From: Cephalopachus bancanus
Taxonomy: Eukaryota > Chordata > Mammalia > Primates > Tarsiidae
Length of the DNA stretch: 64,000 bases
Assembly: GCA_027257055.1 (NCBI GenBank)
Contig: JAPVLO010000523.1
Coordinates: 496,001 to 560,000, forward strand
Reading direction: 5' to 3'
In this document: piece by piece, positions 26,901-35,605 of the stretch
Numbering within the stretch: the first letter of the stretch is position 1
How the letters are laid out: every line of letters starts with the position of its first letter
The notes under the pieces: generated by a model
Database searches by the model: none
Seen by the model: only the letters and a program-made list of their open reading frames with translations
What the model was told of the DNA's origin: nothing
Position numbers and translations under genes: made by a program

Positions 26901-29900
26901 AAAAGTTCATTAAATGTCTGGTTTACTTTCAATTAAGAAAAAGTTATAATACGGAAAAATGTTTCTAACATTATATAAAGGGTCTCATCTATAAAATACT
27001 AATATCTAGCAGACAGTTCGGAATTTCTTGTTTCCTAGGATTTCACTAAAATTCGAGGTTGTTTTATATAATCTAGAGATTGTTTAGAAGGTTATTTATT
27101 TTTTAAAAATTAAAAAAATCAGTAAGTAGGAGAGTGAGATATAAAAAGAGCTTTGGATATAAAGGTATATTTTTGGTAAGGAAAGTTATAAAGAAAAAAG
27201 AATGATTTTGTGTATGAAAGAATTTTGTATGCTAAAATTCTGTCCTAAAGTAAAATGTCTGGTTATTTAGGAAAGAGGGAAATACAGGGCAAAACAGAGA
27301 GTTCAAGCATGTCATCAATGGTATGTAGAAGTCAGGATAGGTTCAGGAAGGGGAATTTATGAAGAAATCTTGGTATATGATTAAATTGGTTATAACTTTT
27401 TCTCCAGTACTAACTGCTGTTATGGCTCGAAACGTTTTAAATTGCTTAGGAAACTAAGCTTTAAAAGGATTGAAGGTTTTTTTTTTTTACATCATCATTT
27501 TATATAGAAAAAGATCTCATATGGTATATTTTTGTCCTATAATAAAATGACCGGTTATTTTTTTAAAAAGCATAAGACAAAAATAAATAGTTCAAGCATA
27601 TTTTAAAAAATGGTATGAATATATCAAAAATGGTTTGTTAAAGGTTTGTGGGGAAAAAGTAACTTACGATGACCTGCAATCCTGTACTTTAAAACATTTT
27701 AATACTTAAACTCTTCAAGTTCTTAGTTCAGTCTCTCTAGGGTGGGGTAAAACAAAACAAAACAAAACAAAAAACAAGCTTCAGAAGCCACATCTACCCC
27801 ACGTCCTCCTCCTAAAATGCCTGCAGACCAGCCTGGAGACCTGGTATTAATTAAGTGCTGGAAGAAGATTGACTTCACCCCAGCTGGGAAGGCCCCTATC
27901 AAGTACTCCTGACCACCAAGACCACCACACGGAAAACAGAAAAAGTTTGGACTCATTATACATATGTTAAAGAACCAACAAAGGACTTCAAAAGAGGAGG
28001 GGAAGAAAAACAGTAGAAAGCGCACAAAGTGCCCAGAAAACCTAACTGTAAAGTTGAATGCTTGTCAAGTTTTACTTTGTTGGAGATCTAAAAGGTCAAA
28101 GACAGCTCTCACAGATGGATCAGTGTCTCTGTCCTGAACATATCTCAGATCATCAGGAACCTCCCTGTCCTAGTTGGGGGGGGTGTATGCTGGACCACAC
28201 AGCACCAGGGGTGGACTGCTACTACTCCATTTGGAGATCCCAGGGGATAGAATCATTTACAACCCAATATAAAGGGTCACAGACTCTAGAAATTAAACAG
28301 TTTATGGAGACACCAATGCCTGGGTAGAATGGGTCAAATTTTCAGTACTAGCTTTGAACAAAAGCAACTGTTATGCATGTGTTATGGGACAGCCACAAAT
28401 GCAGGTGGTCCTGTTCCCTCTCGGTTGGGACACAGACCCCACTGGGATGAGTTGTAGGCTTGCCTTATACCAAGACAAGGACACTTGGGGAAGCAAGACT
28501 CGTAAGAGCTTGTCTCTGCTCTTTCCTGCACTGCAGAGGTCAGACCCAAGGGCAATCCCCTCCTCTTCCATAGGGATGATGAATCACTCCTTGTGTCTCT
28601 CTAGACAAGGGGAAGGCTTCACAACTCCTGTGGGACAATTGCTGACTTATACCCACGTCCTAAATGTCTCTGGTGAAACCCGCAGCCACTTCTTGAATAT
28701 ATGGTGGTATTGTGGAGGGGAAAGCCTGTCTGACTTACTGCCGTCCAACTGGACCAGGATTTGTGTATTGGTCCAACTGGCTATTCCACTTACCCTGGCA
28801 TTCCATCCCACATCCAAAAGCACTCACACTCCTCACCAATTTCAGAGAGTACTATAAGGGTCCTTTGATTCAAATGTGTACATTGACTCCACAGAGGTCC
28901 CCAGGCGAGTCCCTAATGAATTCAAGGCTAAAAACCAGATAGGCGCCGGGCTTGGCTCAGCCTGTAATCCCGCGCCTTTGGGAGGCTGAGGTGAGTGGAT
29001 TGCCTGAGCCTGCGGGTTCGAGACCTGCCTGGGCAGCGAGACCTCATCTCTACAATAAATCAAAAAATCAGCCGGGCGTGGTAGCGCATGCCTGTAATTC
29101 CGGCTACTCGGGAGGCTGAGGTGGAAGGATCGGTGGAGCCCAGCAGGTCGAGGCTGCGGTGGCTGGGAGCGGCCACTGCACTCCAGTCTGGGTGACAGAG
29201 TGAGACTCCAACTCAAAAAAAGAAAAAAAACCAAAAACCAGATAGTCACAGGGTTTGAGTCTGCACTCTTTTGGTGGTCTACTATTAATAAAAATGTAGA
29301 CTGGGTCAATTATATCTACTATAATCAACAGAGATTTATTAATCATACCAGGGATGCAATTAAAGGAGTAGCTGAGTAATTAAATGCTACCAGTAGAATG
29401 GCATGGGAAAATCATATGGCACTAGACATGATATTAGCTGAAAGGGGGGGGGTACGTGTCTTGTTAAGGGGACAATGCTGTACGTTCATCCCAAACAATA
29501 TAGCTCCTGATGGAACCATCACTAGAGCACTACAAGGACTAAGTGCTCTAAACAGTGAGCTAGCTGAAAACTCCAGCTTTAATGATCCTTTTTCAGACTG
29601 GTTAGATGATTGGTTTGGAAAATGGAGAAGAACAATAATATCTCTCTTAACTACCCTTATAACAGTAATAGGAATATTAACTGCGTTGGATTGCTGTATC
29701 TGTATAATGCCCTGTCACAGGTCTGGTTCAGACACACAGAGGCAGCCATAACAAAGAAAATGCCCATGAATTACACCTATATTATGAAAACTGAATTGAA
29801 TTTTGAGGAGGAGAGTCAAAAATTACTTGATAAATTTGAAACTGATCTCATGATTAGATCTGAATCTAAATTAAATGAAAATAAAATAAAACTTACTTAA

Positions 29901-32900
29901 AGAAAAAGGGGGGAAGATTGTAAGAAACAGAATGATTTATTTTTAAAATGAACCATGAGCCATGTTTAGATGCCTTTGCTGAGTCACTTCCTGCTTCTTT
30001 GTGCTTCCTTTTCGAGGGCTTTTTACTTTGGCTGGTTACATGTTTAAACTTTTGGCAGAATCCAATCAGAATAGTAATCCTATAAGCCAATCAGCAAATA
30101 GGACACGTAAATGAGATAATGCTGTAAAACCAATCGACATGTAACATGTAGGCATCCTACGTCCGCTCCTGTGGATATCCACTCCCACCTTAACATGCAA
30201 CAGCAGCCATGGGAGAGCAGCAAGGGCCAAACGGGTCACACACGACAGGCTCGTCACACACCTCTGAGCCACAGGGACAGCATCACAAGCCAGCAAGACC
30301 ATGAACTCCGGAGTTGGACAGAACCAGCCTGAAGTTCTAGAGAAGTCAGACTGTAAAATCCTGGGTACTCAACAAACAGCCTGGAGCTGACACCTCTGTT
30401 CCTACCAGGGCTGGACGTGCCTTCTGCAGCCGGGCCGGCCTGTCCTTTGGGCCCATGTGGGCTCCTCGTGGTGTTCAGCTCTGGGCCGGGGTACCATGTT
30501 CTCTGCTTGGCTTTATTAAGGGGCTCTTCCAGGCTCAGCTCATGCTGGGACCTGCACAGGGCATGGTCCCCACCAGCCTCCTGGCTGAGATGTTGAAAGC
30601 AGACGTGGGACACGAGGGAGCAGATGAAGAGGGCAGGAGACCATTGTCCAGAACCAAGGTTGAGTCTCAGGCTGCACCAACTCACCAAGGCCCCCGCAAA
30701 CAACCGGGAAAAAGAGCCTCACAGCCTTCTCACTAAATACCAGAGAAGACAGCAAGGGTGCAGCACAGGATGGCAAGGCAGCAAGATTCCAGGAGCTTCC
30801 AGGGGAAGAACAAGAGTCAGACAATGCCACAAAGTTCTGCAGGACAAAGGCCCTGAGTGAAATCCCAGACCCAGACAATCACAAGCCAGGAAGGACACGT
30901 CCTTTCTAGGACACCTCGGTGGCACCACAGAGAAACGCCAAGGGCCACCAGGCCCGAGATCAGGTGCAGGAGAAGACTGCTACTGGCAGCAGCCTCTGGG
31001 TTCTGGCTTGGAGGTATCATCGATGAGCCAGGCCTCTGTGTTTCTGGCACGACACTCACTCTTCATTCTACACCTCTGAGATATTGCTGAGGGCAAAGCT
31101 GCCCAGTGTGCTCCATCACGAGTCTTCCGACAGCTAGAAACACAGCAAGACTCAACATCCCCAGAAGATCCAGAGAGCCCCTGTAGCATCCTGGAAAGCC
31201 CGGGGATTCTGAGGGACCGGGAACAGCACACACAGTCCAGTCAGACCCCAACTTTCCAGGAGGTTCACGCAGGGTGACAGCCCACTTGCCTTGGGCCATC
31301 TCAGCCTAAACCCAGTCTTGCAAGATAGGAACCTGACCCAGTCTTGCAAGATAGGAACTTGGTCCCTAGAACCAGCTGAAAACACGGATGCAACCTCATA
31401 CACCCACTCAGAGGACAGAGAGGGAAGGCAGGCGTCTGATGGAAGGGTGCCATGCTGGCCCAGGCTGTACACACGCAGTGTCGGGTGCATCCCAGTGAGC
31501 AGGGCAGAGTCCCAGTAGGATGAACAGTGGCTGAGCCTCTGACAGAGCCCTGTGGGCTTGAAGCGGCTCCCAAGGCCCTGGGATCCCTGAAAGGCCTGTG
31601 AGAGTCTCAACTTGCTCAGTAGTTGTGTCATCTTTTGCTTTGTGACAAAGCAAACTGCTACAACAACTGTCTAATACAGCAGAGGGTGGAGTGCACTGGG
31701 AAGAGTGATGTATAGGGCAGCGGCTTTAGGAGAGAGGGAAAGAAATAGTTGGAGCCCATACAAGGAACCCCAAAGACCACCTCATGGCAATGATCCCACA
31801 GACTGACTCACAGTGACCACCCCACAGACCACATCACCGTGACAACACAACAGATCATATCACGGTGACGACCCCACAGACCACCTCACGGCGACAACCC
31901 CATAAACAAGAGCATGACCACAACGCCACAGACAATCTCACGGCCACAAACCCACAGACAAGGTCACACACCACAATTCCAATCCCACAGACAAGCTCAC
32001 GGCCACAACCCCACAGAAGAGCTCACGGCCACAACCTCACAGATAAGCTCATGGCCACAACCCCACCAAGTTCACGTGGACAACCAACATACAAGCTCAC
32101 GGCCACAAACCCACAGACAAGGTCACGGTCACAATCCCACAGACAAGCTCACGGTCACGACCTCACGGACAAGTTCACGGCCATGACCCCACAGATAAGG
32201 CCACGGCCATGACCCCACAGACAAGATCAGGGCCACGACCCCACCCACAAGCTCATGGCCACAATCCCACAGACAAGCTCACAACCACAACCCTACAGAC
32301 AAACTCACAGCCATGACCCCACAGACAAGCTCACAGCCATGACCTCACAGACAAGCTCATGGGGACGATCCACAGACAAGTTCACAGCCACACCCTCACA
32401 GATAAGATCACAGCTATGACCCAACAGACAAGCTTATCGTCACAATCCCACAAACTAACTCACGGCCACGACCCCACAGACAAGGTCACAGCCACGACCC
32501 CACAGACAAGGTCACAGCCACGACCCCACAGACAAGCTCATGGCACGACTCCACAGACAAGGTCTTGGCCACAACCCCACAGACAAGCTCTTGGCCACCA
32601 CCCATAGGCAAGCTCACGGTCACAATCCCACAGACAAGCTCACGGCCACGACCTCACAGATAAAATCACAGCCATGATCCCACAGATAAGCTGAAGGCCA
32701 CAACCCCACAGACAAGCTCATGGCCACCACCCCACAGACAAGCACACGGGGATGACCCCACAGACAAACTAACGGTCACGAACCCACAGACAAGGTCACA
32801 GCCATAAACCCACAGACAAGCTCACAGGGACAACCCCACAGACAAAGTCACAGCCACGACCCCACAGACAAGCTCACAGCCACGACCCCACAGACAAGCT

Positions 32901-34502
32901 CACGGCCACAACCCCACAGACAAGCTCACGGCCACGACCCCACAGACAAGCTCACGGCCATGAACCCACAGACAAGCTCATGGCTATGACCCCACAAAGA
33001 AGCTCACGGCCACAAACCCACAGACAAGCTCACGAACACAACCCCATAGACAAGGTCACGGGGATGACACCACAGAGAAGCTCACGGTCACAACTCCACA
33101 GACAAGTTCATAGCCATAACCCCACAGACAAGCTCACGGCCATGACCCCACAGACAAGCTCACAGTCAGGACCCCACAGACAAGCTCACGGCCATGACCC
33201 CACAGACAAGCTCACAGTCAGGACCCCACAGACAAGCTCACGGCCACAAACCCACATACAAGCTCATGGCCACGGCCCCACAGACAAAGTCACAGAGACG
33301 ACCCCACACACCCCCTTCTGACCTCGTGTTCCCTTGCCCTAGTGCTGGCTGGCATTCCCTCAGGGAATGTAATGAGTCTCGCTGTGTGGGAATGCCAAGG
33401 TCGCTGTAGGTGGTGGCCCCTGAGTCTGGCCTTGACCCTTTCCTCCCCTGAACAGGGGATGGGGAAGGGTGCCCACCCACCCGCTGTGCCAGCACAGGCC
33501 CTTGGCATCCAGATGGTTGGGAGTGTCCACCTGGCCCGGGCTCCTGAGCATGTGGCGCCCTTGGCCTGGACGATATCAGGCTCTCCTTGAGTCCAGTGCT
33601 GGCCAGGTAGGTTGGTGGCCAGAGGCCACCTCTTCTGGCTCTTGGGAGGCAGCAGGTTAGCGGTGCCCCTAGGCCATGAGGCCTGGGGCCACAGCTGAAG
33701 AAGGCTCCCAATTTCAGAGGCAGCAGGTACTCAGGGGCGAGGCCGGAGCACGTGAGGAGCTCTCACCGCAGGGGGAGTGTGAACCCTCCAGGCCAGGCCA
33801 CCCCCGGCCCAGTCAGGCACCCACCCCTCCCCGTGATGTGGTAGCGCCCCGACCACATGCTCGAATAGCCTGAGCAGACTCTGGGGGTCCCAGGTGGGGT
33901 CCCGGGAGCGCAGGCCAGAGGGGGACAGAGAGATGGGAACTAGGTGAGGGGTCAACTGCTAAGACCCTTCATCTTCGCTTCCCCGCTTCAGCCTCACATC
34001 ATCTGAACCCGGGCAAGAAGGGGGGTGCGCGTGAAAGGGGCGCGTGGGAACACCTCGGTCCCGAACCCGCGCGAAAAGGGAGTCGGGGTCGCGGGGGGAG
34101 AAATGGGAGGGGTCGCGAGGAGTGGGGCGGAGTTCGCGGGCTCGCGGGGCGCAGGAGTCGCGGGCGTGCAGAAGACGTGGCGAAGTCGCGGGGGATGGCG
34201 CGGGGTTCGCGGGCGCGAGGGGGATGGGGCGGGACGGGGGTCGCAGGGGACAGGGCGGGGGTCGCCGCGGCGGTGACAGTGGTGGAGCGCGGGCCCGCCC
34301 GGCACTCACAGTAAACAAAGGCGAGGGCCCTTAGGAGCATGATCCTGGTCAGCCAGAAGGTGCCCGCGCGAAGGCGGGGCGAGCAGCCAGCTGGATCGAG
34401 CCCCGGCGCGTGCGGCGACTCAGCCCCGAGGTCCGCATCCCCGATTTTTCGCCTCCTCAGAGACGCCTCAGGCGCCGCCATTGCTGTGCCGTTAAGGCGC
34501 AT
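17639..34502 (-). CDS. LMF1: LMF1, lipase maturation factor 1 (exons 1-2 only; partial)
   Basis: LMF1 is a polytopic ER membrane protein needed for folding and dimer assembly of lipoprotein, hepatic and endothelial lipases; its loss causes combined lipase deficiency. The window holds two coding exons, 34310-34502 and 17639-17948 (503 nt: 167 codons plus two bases of a Trp codon), joined by an intron of 16.4 kb with GT and AG ends. The predicted N-terminal third has a basic SLRRRK segment, then hydrophobic helices at about residues 50-72 and 126-159. Recognition is by close match to the mammalian LMF1 N-terminus, including LVAFQQNKQLIGDRGLLPC and TILWLLDWSDMD. The remaining exons, with the conserved C-terminal region, lie beyond the left edge. 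No stop or frameshift is seen. Confidence 0.93.
18719..18862 (+). repeat. 72-bp tandem duplication inside the L1
   Basis: Two adjacent copies, 18719-18790 and 18791-18862, both start TTCTCTCCA and share TTTGATCCACAGATTCAATA. They differ at only a few sites (for example CATCAGG against CATCGGG). The event therefore post-dates insertion of the L1. Confidence 0.85.
19320..19508 (-). mobile_element. Alu-related monomer, antisense
   Basis: About 190 bases of antisense 7SL-derived sequence (AGAGTCAAAGTCTCCCTCTG, then TCAGCTTCCTGAGTATCTGG), shorter than a dimer. A 15-bp flanking repeat, GCAAAAGATACTTTT and GCAAAATATACTTTT, is at 19305-19319 and 19509-19523. It inserted into the surrounding L1. Confidence 0.7.
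21145..21441 (+). mobile_element. Alu, intermediate type
   Basis: A full dimer with GGCCAGGTGCAGTGGCTCAG at the start and GAGACTCCGATTC before an (AAC)n-like tail. The flanking repeat AAGGACAC...TACT is present on both sides, slightly diverged. Confidence 0.85.
22225..22440. repeat. TG-rich imperfect microsatellite
   Basis: Degenerate (TG)n with CATG and TATG interruptions, such as GTGCATGTGTGTGCACAGG. It could adopt alternating purine-pyrimidine structure. It lies in LMF1 intron 1. The long open frames across it are low-complexity artefacts. Confidence 0.75.
23231..23512 (-). mobile_element. Alu, CCAACTC type, antisense
   Basis: Antisense dimer beginning with an 18-base T run (the A-tail) and GAGTTGGAGTCTCACTCTGTC-type text, the complement of the CCAACTC end. 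Flanks TCAAGTTATTCTAAC and TCAAGTAATTCTTTC form the target-site duplication. Confidence 0.9.
23543..23829 (+). mobile_element. Alu, CCAACTC-related
   Basis: A full dimer ending GAGACTTCAACTC plus an A-tail. It is flanked by AAAGGCCTGTGCT and AAAGGTCTGTGCT. It lies immediately upstream of the retroviral 5' LTR. Confidence 0.9.
23881..24642 (+). repeat. 5' LTR of the ERV (split by an Alu)
   Basis: The LTR begins TGTAAGAAATAGAATGA and ends ...TCTCACA, three bases before the primer-binding site. Without the Alu and its repeat it is about 450 bp. A CCAAT motif near 24403 and an AATAAA at 24501-24506 fit an LTR promoter and polyadenylation signal. It matches the 3' LTR only over its first 240 or so bases, because the 3' copy is truncated. 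Confidence 0.85.
23898..24194 (+). mobile_element. Alu, CCAACTC type, inside the ERV 5' LTR
   Basis: A full dimer with a 14-bp target-site duplication, AAGAAATAGAATGA, at 23884-23897 and 24195-24208. It interrupts the LTR 17 bases from its start, so it post-dates the provirus. Confidence 0.93.
24646..24663 (+). other. tRNA-Pro primer-binding site
   Basis: TGGGGGCTCGTCCGGGAT is a complete 18-base complement to the 3' end of tRNA-Pro, the primer used by many gammaretroviruses. It sits three bases after the CA end of the 5' LTR. Confidence 0.92.
25187..25266 (+). pseudogene. ERV gag start, truncated
   Basis: The ATG is followed by a Gly codon, the arrangement needed for N-myristoylation of gammaretroviral matrix. 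The frame runs only 26 codons (MGNKQSRPRKGG...) to a stop at 25264-25266. The sequence after it (to about 25690) has only scattered gag-like pieces. The start is placed here because it lies about 520 bases after the primer site and fits the matrix N-terminus. Confidence 0.6.
25700..25800 (+). pseudogene. ERV protease remnant with altered active site
   Basis: In one frame the segment reads LIYTGASCLVL around 25722-25754. This lines up with the aspartic protease flap-to-active-site segment, but the catalytic Asp is a Tyr (TAC, 25728-25730). No further protease sequence is clear. It is inactive. Confidence 0.55.
25800..27740 (+). other. AT-rich non-coding block inside the ERV
   Basis: About 1.9 kb of AT-rich sequence with no long open frame lies where reverse transcriptase, RNase H and most of integrase would be. 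It includes a TG-rich patch (26220-26290), poly-T near 27478 and an internal duplication (27235-27345 against 27525-27640). I do not recognise a separate inserted element. Confidence 0.6.
27235..27640 (+). repeat. Diverged internal duplication, about 290-bp spacing
   Basis: Copy A, near 27235-27345, has CTGTCCTAAAGTAAAATGTC, GGTTATTTA and AGTTCAAGCATG...ATGGTATG. Copy B, near 27525-27640, has TTGTCCTATAATAAAATGAC, GGTTATTTTT and AGTTCAAGCATA...ATGGTATG. The blocks keep their order and spacing, which supports a true duplication rather than chance AT-richness. Confidence 0.6.
27795..28015 (+). pseudogene. ERV integrase C-terminal remnant
   Basis: The conceptual frame includes QPGDLVLIKCWKKIDFTPAG from about 27826, typical of the SH3-like C-terminal domain of gammaretroviral integrases. 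It is broken by a stop soon after (TGA near 27911). It directly precedes env, as in related proviruses. Confidence 0.6.
28058..28929 (+). pseudogene. ERV env, surface-unit remnant
   Basis: Two successive open pieces (28058-28327 and 28354-28857) encode degenerate surface-unit sequence rich in Cys, Trp and Asn-X-Ser/Thr sites (for example NVSG and NWTR). There are frame breaks between them and no clear signal peptide. The position, after the integrase tail and before the transmembrane part, identifies it. No function is expected. Confidence 0.55.
28943..29232 (+). mobile_element. Alu, CCAACTC type, inside ERV env
   Basis: A full dimer starting GCGCCGGGCTTGGCTCAGCC and ending ACTCCAACTC plus an A-rich tail. 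A 13-bp target-site duplication, AAAAACCAGATAG, is at 28930-28942 and 29233-29245. It splits env between the surface and transmembrane parts. Confidence 0.93.
29246..29900 (+). pseudogene. ERV env, transmembrane-subunit remnant
   Basis: The open stretch 29398-29751 covers 117 codons. It contains the region that corresponds to the retroviral immunosuppressive segment, then an R-X6-CC pattern where gamma-type envelopes have C-X6-CC. The first Cys is Arg (CGT, 29455-29457). A hydrophobic membrane anchor follows at about residues 80-105. Upstream sequence is frame-broken by the Alu and a stop near 29380. The missing Cys and the broken surface unit mean no working envelope. Confidence 0.7.
29901..29916 (+). 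other. ERV polypurine tract
   Basis: AGAAAAAGGGGGGAAG lies directly before the 3' LTR (TGTAAG at 29919), the site for plus-strand DNA priming. Confidence 0.8.
29919..30160 (+). repeat. 3' LTR of the ERV, truncated
   Basis: It matches the first 240 or so bases of the 5' LTR (TGTAAGAAACAGAATGATTT start, shared CATGTAACATGTAGGCA near the end). Homology stops at 30160, losing the polyadenylation part and the LTR end. No target-site repeat can therefore be scored. Confidence 0.82.
31300..31372. repeat. Short tandem duplication, about 26 bp
   Basis: Two adjacent copies contain CAGTCTTGCAAGATAGGAAC followed by CTGACC or TTGGTCC. They lie in LMF1 intron 1. Confidence 0.7.
31770..33310. repeat. 26-bp minisatellite, about 55-60 copies
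   Basis: A long array with units starting CACAGACAAG, then CTCACGGCCACGACCC, measured at 26 bp where intact. Common variants are CTCATGGCCA, GTCACAGCCA and AACCCA endings. Because 26 is not a multiple of three, all frames of one strand cycle through the same peptide and few stops occur. This explains open frames of up to 115 codons, which are not genes. The left end (31770-31900) is more diverged. It lies 1.0 kb downstream of LMF1 exon 1, in intron 1. Confidence 0.92.
34310..34502 (-). CDS. LMF1: LMF1 coding exon 1
   Basis: Reading leftward on the minus strand from the ATG at 34502-34500, the exon encodes MRLNGTAMAAPEASLRRRK at the start and ends ALAFVY plus one base before GTGAGT. Human LMF1 also has two nearby Met codons here, separated by six residues. 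The second ATG (34481-34479) has a better context (G at -3 and G at +4) and could be the true or an additional start. The segment is a cytosolic N-terminus, then the first membrane helix from about residue 50. Confidence 0.88.
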
Positions 34503-34506
34503 GCGC
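34497..34506. promoter_or_regulatory. LMF1: NRF1-like palindrome GCGCATGCGC
   Basis: A perfect palindromic NRF1 core that includes the first LMF1 ATG. NRF1 sites usually lie within tens of bases of transcription starts, so transcription may begin close to or downstream of this ATG in some transcripts, favouring the second ATG. Confidence 0.5.
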
Positions 34507-34529
34507 GGGGCGGGGCGCAGACTCGGATG

Positions 34530-34700
34530 CCCCACCCACGCGTCTGGAGGCCCCGCCCACACGCCTGGGGCGCCCCCGCCCGCGTCCTGGAGGCCCCGCC
34601 CACACGCCCGGACGCCGCGTCCGCTCCTTGGAGGCCCCGCCCCCGAGCCGGGACAACCCCGGCCGCGCCCTGAAGGCCCTGCCCACATGCGGGGAGCCTC
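34530..34700. repeat. Tandem GC-box repeats in the LMF1 promoter
   Basis: Imperfect repeats of GGAGGCCCCGCCCACACGCC and shortened forms (TGGGGCGCCCCCGCCCGCG, GGAGGCCCCGCCCCCGAG), spaced roughly 20-45 bases. The repeat units carry the GC boxes. Confidence 0.65.
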
Positions 34701-35317
34701 CACTCCTCGCCATCTCGCGGGGAGCGCCCGGGGTTGGGTTCCTGGGAGGAGGAGCGTCACGCGGCCCGGACTCGCCGGTCCCTGCGCCCGCGCGTTACGT
34801 TGGCGCGCTCCGCAGAGGCCTGGTACCTGGCTCTCCCGAGAGCCGGCCCTCCACCCCCGTCCCAGGGAGGGCGAACTGGGAGGAGACCCCCGGCCGCGCG
34901 CTCCTGGCGTGGGTCTGCGTGTCCGCGCGGGGAGGGCTGGGCCTTCACGGGCTCCCGGCTGCGGGTCGCGAGGGCAGTCAGGTGCCTCACACAGACCCTA
35001 TCTCCACTACGCGGAGGATGCGGGTCGGCCCGCGCCAGCCTTACGGGCCGGGAGCCTTCAGCCCAGGGGAGAGGGCCCCAGGACTCCGGTCGGTCTGAGA
35101 GCCCACTGGCCACAGTGGAGTCGGCCAGGGTCAGAGTAAGAGCCCAGGGGTTACTGGGGACACCGGGACTGGGGAGGATGCCATTGAGGGGCAGGCTTCT
35201 CCTTATTCGTTTGCCAGAGCTCTTTACATATTTAGAACTCTATTCGTGTGTGTTTATCGCAAGTGTTTGGTTTTGTTTCTGTTTTTACTTCTTATTGTCT
35301 TTAGCCTCGCAGTTTTT

Positions 35318-35605
35318 TGTTTGTTTGAGTCAGAGTCTCATTCTGTTGACCAGGCTGGATTGCAGTGGCATATTCACCACAGCCTCGACCTGCTGGACTC
35401 AGGTGATCCTTCCACTTCAGCCTTCCAAGTAACTGAGACAACAGGCATGTGCCATCATGCCCAGCTGATTTTTTAAAAAATTTGTTGTAGAGAGGAGGTC
35501 TTGCCATGTTGCTCAGGCTGGTCTCAAACCCCTGGGCTCAGGCAATCCTCTCGCCTTGGCCTCCCAAAGTGCTGGGATTTTAGGCATGAACTACTATACC
35601 CAGCT
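35318..35605 (-). mobile_element. Alu, antisense
   Basis: Antisense dimer with T-rich lead and GAGTCAGAGTCTCATTCTG, ending CCCAGCTA. Flanks CTCGCAGTTTTTT and TTCTCAGTTTTTT form the likely target-site duplication. Confidence 0.87.

Larger units (their letters stand above)
23881..30160 (+). mobile_element. Decayed class I (gammaretrovirus-like) endogenous retrovirus, tRNA-Pro primer site
   Basis: The order is 5' LTR, primer-binding site, truncated gag start, protease remnant, an AT-rich block replacing most of pol, integrase tail, env surface and transmembrane remnants, polypurine tract, truncated 3' LTR. All genes carry stops, frameshifts or large losses, so it is a dead copy. The two LTRs differ at about 24 of 242 aligned sites by my hand count, suggesting an old insertion. 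Two Alus (23898-24194 in the 5' LTR and 28943-29232 in env) arrived later. It lies in intron 1 of LMF1, antisense to that gene. The primer site points to the HERV-P/HUERS-P-like part of ERV1; the exact family is not settled. Confidence 0.85.
17949..34309 (-). other. LMF1: LMF1 intron 1
   Basis: The intron runs from the exon 1 donor (GTGAGT on the minus strand, complement of 34304-34309) to the exon 2 acceptor. It is filled with an L1, six or more Alus, a decayed endogenous retrovirus and a 26-bp minisatellite. In 17950-18380, 20270-21140, 21445-23230, 30165-31770 and 33310-33950 I see no gene or RNA gene, only unique non-coding sequence and the small repeats listed separately. Confidence 0.85.
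33950..35110. promoter_or_regulatory. LMF1: CpG island covering LMF1 exon 1 and promoter
   Basis: Very GC-rich, CpG-dense sequence starts near 33950 and fades by about 35110, covering LMF1 exon 1 and its 5' flank. On the minus strand the flank 34530-34700 has repeated GGGCGGGGCC boxes (complement of GGCCCCGCCC, for example near 34551, 34593 and 34633), Sp1/KLF-type sites arranged in tandem. No TATA box is evident, as expected for a housekeeping promoter. Confidence 0.75.

Noticed and set aside
31770..33310. Possible CRISPR array
   Set aside because: The units are contiguous with no unique spacers, and the genome is mammalian. It is a minisatellite.
31865..33321. Repetitive SRPQTHRQAHG-type peptides, considered as a repeat protein
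   Set aside because: The 26-bp unit cycles through all three frames, giving the same peptide family in each. There is no start context and no intact long frame over the array.
34339..35139. 266-codon plus-strand frame opposite LMF1 exon 1
   Set aside because: It covers the LMF1 CpG island on the other strand. Low complexity and overlap with the true exon indicate an artefact, although a divergent non-coding transcript is possible.
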